Source: Roseovarius carneus
GTDB taxonomy: Bacteria > Pseudomonadota > Alphaproteobacteria > Rhodobacterales > Rhodobacteraceae
Assembly: GCF_020141465.1 (NCBI RefSeq)
Contig: NZ_JAHSPD010000001.1
Location: 310,001 to 374,000, forward strand
DNA length: 64,000 nucleotides
Reading direction: 5' to 3'
Below are positions 35,993 to 43,344 of the stretch, in pieces (within the stretch, counting starts at the first letter, position 1; every line of letters begins with the position of its first letter). The notes under the pieces were generated by a model, which was given only the letters and a program-made list of their open reading frames with translations, made no database searches and had not been told where the DNA came from. The position numbers and the translations under genes were made by a program.

Positions 35993-36250
35993 TCACCCTG
36001 CCGCGCCTCGCTCTTGATGCACAAGCTCCACAGCCGCCACAAGTTCCTGCATGCTAATGCGAAGCCCAGTGCTAAGCGCCTGCCGGGTTGAGAGCGAGGG
36101 TTGCCTTCGACCAGTCTCGAGGAACGAGATGAAACGCGCTTAGACATCCGCGCGCTCCGCCAGCTCCTCCTGGGTCAGGCCGGCCTTCTGGCGCGCTTCA
36201 AGCAGAGCGGTAGCAAAAGCAGCAATCAGGAGATCATTCTGGCGGTCCAT
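35993..36250 (-). pseudogene. XRE-family regulator with an internal stop codon
   Basis: Read from an ATG at 36250, the frame gives MDRQNDLLIAAFATALLEAR, then AGLTQEELAERADV, a TAA at codon 37 (36140-36142), then ARFISFLETGRRQPSLS and on to a TGA at 35993-35995. The part after the stop is the second half of a standard HTH_XRE domain in the same frame. A single base change (for example TCA to TAA) explains it. It would be an 85-aa regulator if intact. Readthrough or restart is possible but unlikely. Confidence 0.8.
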
Positions 36251-36492
36251 GCGGATAGCCATTCCGCATGGCTTGACAACGGGCCACGAACAGTTGTTCT
36301 AGTTTTCGTATGGATGCTTCCAGCATGCCAAAATTCGAGAACCCAAGATCATTCGAGGGCAACGCATGTTGTTGGACGTTTGCTGACGATGACCGGTTCT
36401 TAAGGCGTCTCCAAATAAACGCAGGAAAGCTGCAAAATAGCCTCGACAGAGCTTCTCTGTCGAAGACTACCGCTGGCAAGAGAAAGTGCACT

Positions 36493-38259
36493 ATGAGCTA
36501 CGCTACGATGACGATTGGCGACCTTCTTGGGGATGTTAATGCTCGGTATTTTCTCCCAGCAATTCAGCGTCCTTTTGTCTGGAAGACAGAGCAGATTATC
36601 ACGCTGATGGACTCCTTGATGAAAGGGTATCCGATAAGCTCGTTGATGTTCTGGGCCGTCGACGAGGATCTCAAGCAAGAGCTCAAGATCTACAACTTTG
36701 TAGAGCACTGGAAGCCGGGGATGCAGAACCCGGCTGCTGCGGTGAACGGCCGGGATGTTACGCTGGTGCTTGATGGCCAGCAAAGGATCACGTCACTACT
36801 GATCGCGTTACGTGGCAGCTATGCGGAGAAGGCCAAGCACAAGCGAAGCTCAAGCCTCGATGCTTGGTCCGATAAGTCCCTCTACATCGACCTCCTTACA
36901 GACCCTGAGTCGGATTACGACGAAGACGACGCTGAGTTCGGAGTGAGCTATGGGCTGAGATTTCATGCTTTGCCACCGCGCAGTGATCATCGGCACCAAT
37001 GGTATCGCCTTGGTGATATCCTTAATCACCGCAGTCCGGAAAAGCTTGAGGCTTTGATCGAGACAACCTTGGGCAAGGTGCACCACGGCGTGACGCCCTA
37101 TGAGCGGACACTTATCACATCTACGCTTCGACGTTTGCACGAAGTGATCTGGAAAGACGAGGTCGTCAATTATTATACGGAGGTCAGCACGTCGGTTGAC
37201 CGTGTCCTTGATATCTTTGTTCGCGCCAATGACGGCGGCACAAAGCTGTCGAAGTCTGATCTGCTCATGTCCCTGATCACGTCCAAATGGGAAAACGGAT
37301 CGGCGCGGGATGCGATCTTCAGCTTTGTCGATTTTATCAATACCAAATTGCCTCAGCCGAATAAAATCACCAAGGATTTCGTATTGAAATCCTGCCTCGT
37401 GCTCTGCGGCTTCGATGTCAAATACAACGTCTCGAACTTCACACTGCAATCCATCGCTGAGATCGAGCGCAACTGGCCTGACATCCGTGACGCGCTTGAG
37501 CGGACATTTCGCTACCTGAACGGCATCGGTCTCAACGCCGAGAACCTCAGCTCGCTCAATGCTGTGCTACCGATTGCATGGTTCCTCTATCACGCGCCTG
37601 GGGTAACTCTGCGGGGATCGTCGGAGTTTGATTGCAGTAACGGGCGAGCAGTTCAGCGCTGGCTCATCAATAGCCTTCTCATGGGTGTTTTCGCGGGCAC
37701 TTCCGACCGAACAATTTCGACGGCACGAAAAACGCTGAAGGACGCCAGCTATGACAGTCGTAGTTTCCCCGAGGCCAAGCTCTACCATGACCTTGTCCAA
37801 GGTGGCCGGATGACGCAGGTAGACGAGCGTGCTGTCGAAGACCTTCTGGACCTGACCTACAACAAACCTCGAACTTTCCTCGCTCTGTCATTGCTCTATG
37901 GCGATCTTGACTTTAGCGGAGCGATGCATCACGTCGATCACATCATTCCACGTGCGCGCGCTGATCGCCGCGTGCTGATGAGCATGAACCTGACCGAAGC
38001 ACGCATCCGCGAGATTGCAGGGGCAGTAGACAGGCTCGGCAATCTTCAGCTTTTGCCTGGTCAAGAAAATCGCGAGAAAGCTGATCTTCCATTCGAATCC
38101 TGGATCACTGGGCGAAGTGAGGCGTATCGCAAACGCCATCTCATCGCTTATGAACCGGACCTATGGACAGCATTGATGCTTCCGGAGTTTGTTCGGTCTC
38201 GTGAAAGGTTGATCCGCGAGCGCCTGCTCACCTTAACAAGGCCAGAGGTTTTGGCATGA
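36493..38259 (+). CDS. DUF262 / HNH (GmrSD-like) protein
   Basis: 588 aa from the ATG at 36493 (MSYATMTIGDLLGDVNARY); the frame is open from 36310. The N-terminal DUF262 (ParB-like NTPase) shows QRPFVW (25-30) and DGQQRITSL (94-102). The C-terminal part has an HNH/DUF1524-type motif HHVDHIIPRA (479-488) followed by RLGNLQLLPGQEN. This is the domain pair of GmrSD, a type IV system that cuts modified DNA using NTP. A single-chain form is common. It overlaps the next gene by 4 nt (ATGA), so the two are translated together. A role in phage defence is inferred from the family. Confidence 0.83.
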   Translation: MSYATMTIGDLLGDVNARYFLPAIQRPFVWKTEQIITLMDSLMKGYPISSLMFWAVDEDLKQELKIYNFVEHWKPGMQNPAAAVNGRDVTLVLDGQQRITSLLIALRGSYAEKAKHKRSSSLDAWSDKSLYIDLLTDPESDYDEDDAEFGVSYGLRFHALPPRSDHRHQWYRLGDILNHRSPEKLEALIETTLGKVHHGVTPYERTLITSTLRRLHEVIWKDEVVNYYTEVSTSVDRVLDIFVRANDGGTKLSKSDLLMSLITSKWENGSARDAIFSFVDFINTKLPQPNKITKDFVLKSCLVLCGFDVKYNVSNFTLQSIAEIERNWPDIRDALERTFRYLNGIGLNAENLSSLNAVLPIAWFLYHAPGVTLRGSSEFDCSNGRAVQRWLINSLLMGVFAGTSDRTISTARKTLKDASYDSRSFPEAKLYHDLVQGGRMTQVDERAVEDLLDLTYNKPRTFLALSLLYGDLDFSGAMHHVDHIIPRARADRRVLMSMNLTEARIREIAGAVDRLGNLQLLPGQENREKADLPFESWITGRSEAYRKRHLIAYEPDLWTALMLPEFVRSRERLIRERLLTLTRPEVLA

Positions 38260-38654
38260 ATGCAGAGCAATTGAAGGCAGCCTGTTTGCAGCGCCTCGAT
38301 CAGCGTGTCGCTGAACATCCGGCCGGCCACCAAGGAAAGCTGGCTGCGCGTTATCTGATCCGTGCGCGGGACGGAGATGCCATTGAGATCATGTTCGAAA
38401 AAGGACCTCGTGGCCCGGCGAACCTGTGGGTTGAGGCGAGCCGAGTGAGCGCGTTTCTCGAGCACACTGACCTTTGCCATCGACTGGCCCCGGCTGCCAC
38501 GCTTTATGCGGTCAAAGGTGCGAACGGCAAGCCTGTTTACGGACGCCACTCTGCCTTGAAGTCTATGCGAGATCTAGCTCATGCCGACCTGGTCTGTATC
38601 CGGATAGAGGCGCTGACAGAGTTGGATCGTTTTCTGGACCACCTGCAGGCTTGA
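38256..38654 (+). CDS. unknown partner of the DUF262/HNH protein
   Basis: 132-aa soluble protein (MNAEQLKAACLQRLDQRVAEH). A beta-rich middle (ARDGDAIEIMFEKGPRGPANLWV) is followed by YAVKGANGKPVYGRHSAL and a terminal helix ending FLDHLQA. There are no cysteines arranged as a metal site and no membrane segment. Translational coupling to the DUF262 gene is the main clue. It could be a specificity, immunity or accessory factor, and I do not recognise it. Confidence 0.7.
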   Translation: MNAEQLKAACLQRLDQRVAEHPAGHQGKLAARYLIRARDGDAIEIMFEKGPRGPANLWVEASRVSAFLEHTDLCHRLAPAATLYAVKGANGKPVYGRHSALKSMRDLAHADLVCIRIEALTELDRFLDHLQA

Positions 38655-38740
38655 GCTGAGCACACTCCCCGAAAATTCAATACATAAACTGTGTGGAGCT
38701 CAGCACGGAGCAGGCTACGCCGTGTCCGCCAGTAGTCCAT

Positions 38741-38750
38741 CCCCCCCCCC
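38741..38750 (+). repeat. C10 homopolymer tract
   Basis: Ten cytosines in the intergenic region 180 bp before the next start. Such tracts are slippage-prone. With the G9 tract at 38913-38921 they make the two longest homopolymers I noticed here. Confidence 0.6.
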
Positions 38751-38867
38751 ACGTTTCTCAGCGCACTTTCCTAGGTTTTGAAAGCAGAGGTCTTTGCTTC
38801 GAGGTCATGGATGTTGATGTCCGCCGGCATATTCAGCGAACTTCGAAACATATCCCACAAAAGTCTA

Positions 38868-38921
38868 TTGACTCTCAGTGTGACTGTGACTATCTAAGTG
38901 TCACGGTCACAAGGGGGGGGG
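38868..38921 (+). promoter_or_regulatory. sigma70-type promoter with operator dyad and poly-G ribosome site
   Basis: TTGACT (38868-38873), a 17-bp spacer and TATCTA (38891-38896) form a near-ideal promoter. GTGACTGTGAC (38880-38890) and GTCACGGTCAC (38900-38910) form an inverted repeat (10 of 11) enclosing the -10. Each arm is itself a GTGAC-N-GTGAC direct repeat. G9 (38913-38921) lies 7 nt before the ATG at 38929 and serves as Shine-Dalgarno. Confidence 0.75.
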
Positions 38922-38928
38922 CTGCACA

Positions 38929-39447
38929 ATGGCGATGACACCTGCTGAAAGAAAAAGACAACAGCGCGAACGCGAGAAGAAGGAGGCTGAGTTGGATCGT
39001 CGCAGTGGCGGAGATGCTGCGGCGGAACTCTTTACCATGCCATTTTCAGAGTGGGCGGAGCGGACAGATAGTCTGAGCGATCTGATCCAATATACTGCGC
39101 TCGCAGGGTTTGAGCTCCCAATGTTCGACAACGAGGATGACCCCGAGAGCTTCGTGATTGATCGGGAGTTATTCGGCGATGAGCCTCTCTTCGAGAACGC
39201 GAAGGGTGCACTTGGGCGCGCCGAGGTCACGATCGGCGTTTTGCAAGACGCCGCGTTGATATTGGCCGAGGCAGTCAATCGCTACAAGGAAGAGCAGATC
39301 AGGGCGCGGCTCTCGGAACTCGAAGTCTCTACCGAATTGGATCGCTCAGCTGCGATGAAAGAGGCGGTGCATCTGAACAAGATGCTGGAGCAACTCGACA
39401 AGCAGGTTCGCAGGAATTTTCCCCAGTGGAAGATACAGGGCGACTAA
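38929..39447 (+). CDS. hypothetical protein, charged N-terminus
   Basis: 172 aa. It starts MAMTPAERKRQQREREKKEAE, a basic helical tail often seen on phage- or island-encoded DNA-associated proteins. The rest is acidic (MFDNEDDPESF) and then a long helix (about 115-165, EAVNRYKEEQIRARLSELEV and beyond). No enzymatic motif is seen. It is driven by the operator-controlled promoter just upstream. Confidence 0.7.
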   Translation: MAMTPAERKRQQREREKKEAELDRRSGGDAAAELFTMPFSEWAERTDSLSDLIQYTALAGFELPMFDNEDDPESFVIDRELFGDEPLFENAKGALGRAEVTIGVLQDAALILAEAVNRYKEEQIRARLSELEVSTELDRSAAMKEAVHLNKMLEQLDKQVRRNFPQWKIQGD

Positions 39448-39541
39448 CGCCCAAAGCCGCGGCCGGCCTGGTGATCAAACTTCCACACCTGACACCAAAC
39501 CAGACCGCTCATTTCAACGTCTCATCCAGAGGAGAGACATC

Positions 39542-40024
39542 GTGGTTATCAATATCACTGAAACGCACCATGGCAACCATGCCGGCCAGTCAGGTCGGCT
39601 GACAGAAGCAGCGGGGCATGACGATCGTTTGGCAACGCTAGCCGATTATCTTCTCGAAGAACCTTTCAGGGAGAAATTGGACTTCATTGTTAGTGCTCAG
39701 AGCGATCAGATGTCGTTTCATCATAGCGACTTTGAAGATTTCGTTGCTGATCACCTGTTGAATGGTGACTGGGAAGAGCAGCGCTATACTCTCCTGGAGC
39801 TTGCAGGTCAGATGGAGGGTAATGGTCGGGAATTGCGCGAGATCGTGCTTGCAACACCGGAGTATGCAATCCCCCTGAGAATGGCGAAGGCACATGCGGC
39901 TGTGGTCGCAGAGGCTGAAGCTGCGAAGAAGGTAGCGATTGCAAATGCTTACGAAGAAATCGCCGACTTCTGGATAGCAGCGGATAAGCATGAGGGCAGT
40001 CTGGCAGATCGCGACGAGAGCTAA
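39542..40024 (+). CDS. hypothetical protein, second gene after the operator promoter
   Basis: 160 aa from a GTG at 39542 with AGGAGAG 8 nt upstream. The sequence starts with Val-Ile-Asn-Ile-Thr and has a His-rich opening (THHGNHAG). The middle is acidic and helical (SDFEDFVADHLLNGDWEEQRY), with an Ala/Glu-rich helix near the end. It lies 94 bp after the previous gene, same strand, probably in one operon. Family not recognised. Confidence 0.68.
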   Translation: MVINITETHHGNHAGQSGRLTEAAGHDDRLATLADYLLEEPFREKLDFIVSAQSDQMSFHHSDFEDFVADHLLNGDWEEQRYTLLELAGQMEGNGRELREIVLATPEYAIPLRMAKAHAAVVAEAEAAKKVAIANAYEEIADFWIAADKHEGSLADRDES

Positions 40025-40218
40025 TTTCAAAAGTTGGATTTGCCAAGCCTACCAGCCCGAGGCGTTCGGTGGTCGGTCAATATCCTTGGGTTTCGCAGAG
40101 TCTTTCACCGCTGCGAAACCCATAAGGGGATCGGATTGGGTATCACACTCAAAGCAACACTCCCCCTCTCCACCCACATAGCTATTCACCTATAAAGCTA
40201 CATAAGGTTGCCGAAGAC

Positions 40219-40998
40219 ATGAGCAGGAAGAAGGAAGTCGCTGGATCTCCGCAGCGAGCTGTTCGCGGGCCCGCCTTCGGCTACATCCGCGTATCGACAC
40301 AAAGTCAGGGCCAGACGGGTATCAGCCTTGAGGCGCAGCGTGGTGCGATCGAGACGTTCTCGCAAGCGATGGGCTACGATCTGATCGAGGTCTTGGATGA
40401 TGTTGCTTCCGGCATGGGGCCTGAAAGTTTCTGTAGTCGTCGTGGCTTGAGGAGCGCGCTCGAAGCTGCAAACAGCAACAATGCTGTCGTCATTGTCTTG
40501 GCTTGGGATCGCCTCACCAGATATTCCAAATTTGAGAACCAACTTCGCAAGATTGCTTTCGACCCCAACAGAGTGGTCTGCATTGAAGAGGTGGAGCTGC
40601 GGCAGAATGGTTCGAAGGCAGCCATTCACAAATATAACGAGGTGATGGGCCAAAGGATCTCCTCCGGCACGAAGGCGGCGTTGGATCGGCTTCGATCAAA
40701 TGGAGTTGTCCTTGGTAACCCTAGCATGAAGACTTCTGTCCAGCCCCTGGGTGCCCAAGCCTATTCGCGCAAATCCACCGATCTCGTTCGCCAGATTGCC
40801 GATATGCTGATGGAGTCCGATGATCCGTTTTCCGTGCCGAGTTCGACCGTCGTCATAAAATTGAAAGAAAGAGGCATCCGGACCATGCAAAGCAAAGAAT
40901 GGACTGCTTCTCGTCTGCGCGAGCCTCTCAAGAAAGCCCGGCGGCTGATTGAAGAACGTGAGGCACCTGAACCGCCTCCCACTTTCGGCATGTTCTGA
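40219..40998 (+). CDS. serine recombinase (resolvase/invertase family)
   Basis: 259 aa. The resolvase catalytic domain begins FGYIRVSTQSQGQTGISLEAQ with the nucleophile Ser26 in YIRVS. The region VVIVLAWDRLTRYSK holds the DRLxR motif. The C-terminal part (about 160-259) is a short recombinase-type DNA-binding region with KERGIRTMQSKEWTASRLREPL. It is shorter than large serine integrases. It is followed by a related but degenerate gene. Confidence 0.85.
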   Translation: MSRKKEVAGSPQRAVRGPAFGYIRVSTQSQGQTGISLEAQRGAIETFSQAMGYDLIEVLDDVASGMGPESFCSRRGLRSALEAANSNNAVVIVLAWDRLTRYSKFENQLRKIAFDPNRVVCIEEVELRQNGSKAAIHKYNEVMGQRISSGTKAALDRLRSNGVVLGNPSMKTSVQPLGAQAYSRKSTDLVRQIADMLMESDDPFSVPSSTVVIKLKERGIRTMQSKEWTASRLREPLKKARRLIEEREAPEPPPTFGMF

Positions 40999-41314
40999 TT
41001 GACGCCCGGTTTTGTGGATCCTCTACAGGAGCGCTGTAAGCGCTCAGGGTGAGCTGAAAAGTGTTTGATGAGTCTGTGCGTCAAAAGTCATGCTACGTGT
41101 GCCTGGTGCGCGCCCCAGCCAGCCTGGTGACATGTTTGATCAATGTGCGCAAAGGGCTCGTCGGTCGTCGTTCAAATAGGTGAGGTAGGTCGCGAGCGTC
41201 CCCGTAAAGGAGCGGCGCGCACCGGAGTGAACCGAACAGCTTTCGGTGCCTGATTTAGTAAGTTTGTCACTGCGGCGTAGGAATACGCAACTGCGACAAG
41301 TTGGAGTCGTCGAG
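40999..41314. other. 316 bp between the two recombinase-like genes
   Basis: No gene is seen. A short inverted repeat GCACCG (41219-41224) / CGGTGC (41244-41249) is present. A res or crossover site could lie here, but I cannot identify one. Confidence 0.35.
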
Positions 41315-42058
41315 ATGATCCTCTTTCACGTCCTGATCACCTATGGGCCGAATAACCACAGCGCGTTCTCTCAGCACCCTCAATACAAGGCGCAGATGAT
41401 TGCTCGCGAAGGTTTGCTTGAGAAATATCCGGGCAAAGATAGCAGGGTCATCTGTGATTATGCGCGTAGTGTCGCTCGGCTGAATGATCTGCCCAATCTT
41501 CAGCAGGTTCTTTGTGAGATGCGAGCGCGCGGCGTAGGATTGATCTTCGTCGATGATCTGGCTCGTATTCTTCGCATTGCACCGATCAGCCATCGTGGTC
41601 AGCTCATGTCGGAGCTTCAGTCGTTCGCCAAGCACCTCATCTCGCTGAAACATGGAATGCTATTGTCCGAATTTACAGGCACGCAGATTCGCGACCTGAC
41701 ATTGCACGCTGAGAAAATGAAGTTACCCCGCGCACCAACCTCGCCGCGTGATACGTCAGCCGCGCAACATGCATCTGCCGCGGCCAGGTCTCGCAAGGCT
41801 CAGCTACTCAATCAGAAGATCAACAATGTTCGGTCGGCAATGGCGAGCGCGGGGAGCAAGATAACGCTCCAAGCAGTAGCAGATGAAGCTAACGCGATCG
41901 GGCTGCGGACTTCGGTGGGAGGGGCGTGGACCAGGCAAGCTGTGAAGCGAGCATTGGATGGCCTCGATGAATTAGCAGGAGGCCGTGAGTCACCATCATC
42001 AGTGCAGCCACAATCAACTCGATCAAAGCAGGATCATGGGCCGAACGAGGGAAAATAG
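41315..42058 (+). CDS. serine-recombinase-like protein lacking the YIRVS catalytic motif
   Basis: 247 aa from the ATG at 41315 (GGAG upstream); a GTG at 41246 has no RBS. The layout follows a resolvase: MILFHVLITYGPNNHSAFSQH replaces the YxRVS strand, then a middle region and VGLIFVDDLARILR, which aligns with the DRLxR helix as DLARILR. The C-terminus ITLQAVADEANAIGLRT, then GGAWTRQAV, is a recombinase-type HTH. The nucleophile serine context is lost, so it may bind but not cut DNA. Orientation and proximity suggest it derives from, or works with, the recombinase upstream. Confidence 0.62.
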   Translation: MILFHVLITYGPNNHSAFSQHPQYKAQMIAREGLLEKYPGKDSRVICDYARSVARLNDLPNLQQVLCEMRARGVGLIFVDDLARILRIAPISHRGQLMSELQSFAKHLISLKHGMLLSEFTGTQIRDLTLHAEKMKLPRAPTSPRDTSAAQHASAAARSRKAQLLNQKINNVRSAMASAGSKITLQAVADEANAIGLRTSVGGAWTRQAVKRALDGLDELAGGRESPSSVQPQSTRSKQDHGPNEGK

Positions 42059-42150
42059 TTCTGGTGTCTTGTCCGTCTCCACAGGACATCAGCGACCGCT
42101 TCCTTCTTACGTCAACGAAATGGCTTTCTTTGCACATTACCCGCCTCTAA

Positions 42151-42198
42151 TGTTAACGAAACACAGTTTCTTCAACATGAGGCAGCGGACATGTTAAC
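42151..42198 (+). promoter_or_regulatory. paired TGTTAAC sites at the fic start
   Basis: TGTTAAC occurs at 42151-42157 and again at 42192-42198, overlapping the fic ATG. Each holds the palindrome GTTAAC. Spacing is 41 bp (about four turns). Possible autoregulatory operator. Confidence 0.45.
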
Positions 42199-43279
42199 CT
42201 CTTCCTACAATCTGCCTCCCCTTCCCCCTTCCGTTGACCTTGAGACTGTGCCTGTCCTGAAGGCGCTCGCAGCCGCGAACCGTGCCCTGGCAGAACTCAA
42301 AGGTCGCGCCGCCTCTATACCCAACCAGGGCATCCTCATTGACACCTTGGCGCTGCAGGAGGCAAAGGCCTCCTCGGAGATCGAGAACATCGTCACGACG
42401 CAAGACGAGCTCTTCCAGGCGGACCTCTTTCCCGAGGGTCCTCAATCTGGCGCCGCAAAGGAGGTGGCCCTCTACCGGGACGCAATCAAGCTTGGGTTCG
42501 AACGGCTTCACGCCACAGATGGCCTCATCACCAATGCCACCATCATTGATATGTTTCAGCTCCTGAAAGGGCGTTCTGACGGTTTTCGCTGCACTCCCGG
42601 CACCGCGCTGAAGAACGAGGCTACGAACGGCATCGTTTATGTGCCGCCCCAGGATCGGCGCGAGGTCGTGGATCAGATGACCGCGCTTGAACGCTTCGTG
42701 AATGACGACGAGATCAGCGATCTCGATCCGCTCATCAAGATGGCGATCATTCATCACCAGTTCGAAAGCATCCATCCCTTCCCGGATGGCAACGGCCGCG
42801 TCGGGCGTATTCTGAATGTGCTCTATCTGACCAAGTCCGGCTTGCTCGACATCCCGATCCTCTACCTCAGCCGATACATCACGTCGAACAAAGGCGACTA
42901 CTATCATCACCTGCAAGCGGTGAGAGACGAAGACGCGTGGGAAGAGTGGATCCTCTACATGCTGAATGCCGTGACCGAGACCTCGAAAGAGACACTATTC
43001 TTGATCGAGGCGATCCGCGGCCAGATGTCGGATTACAAGCAGCGCCTGAGAAACGAGCTGCCAAAAATCTACAGCCAGGACCTGCTGAACAATCTCTTCC
43101 GGCACCCCTATACCCGGATCGAGTTCATGGTGACGGATCTCGGTATCACCCGGCAGACTGCATCGAAATATCTTGAGACGCTCGCGGCGCATGGTTTCGT
43201 CGAAAAGCACCAGGCCGGTCGCAGCAACTACTACATCAACGTGCCTCTGGTTTCGCTCTTCATGGATGGGAACAAATAG
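42191..43279 (+). CDS. Fic-family protein adenylyltransferase
   Basis: 362 aa. The Fic active-site motif HPFPDGNGRVGR is complete (His195-Arg206), so AMP transfer to a target hydroxyl is expected. The class II inhibitory motif is N-terminal: Ser61 to Glu65-Asn66 (SSEIEN), which blocks ATP until released. The C-terminus (about 295-355) is a winged-helix-like segment with DLGITRQTASKYLETLAAHGF, so the protein may bind DNA, as in Fic proteins with Fic_N plus HTH. It lies 65 bp upstream of hsdM on the same strand; Fic genes are often found within type I R-M loci. Confidence 0.9.
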   Translation: MLTSSYNLPPLPPSVDLETVPVLKALAAANRALAELKGRAASIPNQGILIDTLALQEAKASSEIENIVTTQDELFQADLFPEGPQSGAAKEVALYRDAIKLGFERLHATDGLITNATIIDMFQLLKGRSDGFRCTPGTALKNEATNGIVYVPPQDRREVVDQMTALERFVNDDEISDLDPLIKMAIIHHQFESIHPFPDGNGRVGRILNVLYLTKSGLLDIPILYLSRYITSNKGDYYHHLQAVRDEDAWEEWILYMLNAVTETSKETLFLIEAIRGQMSDYKQRLRNELPKIYSQDLLNNLFRHPYTRIEFMVTDLGITRQTASKYLETLAAHGFVEKHQAGRSNYYINVPLVSLFMDGNK

Positions 43280-43344
43280 CGTCAATCGCCTCTTGCGAGT
43301 GCCACCTAGCTGACCCATCCTGCACAGAGAAATATGGGGCAGTC

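Noticed and set aside
41246..41314. GTG start 23 codons upstream of the second recombinase-like gene
   Set aside because: No Shine-Dalgarno; the ATG at 41315 has GGAG at the right distance.
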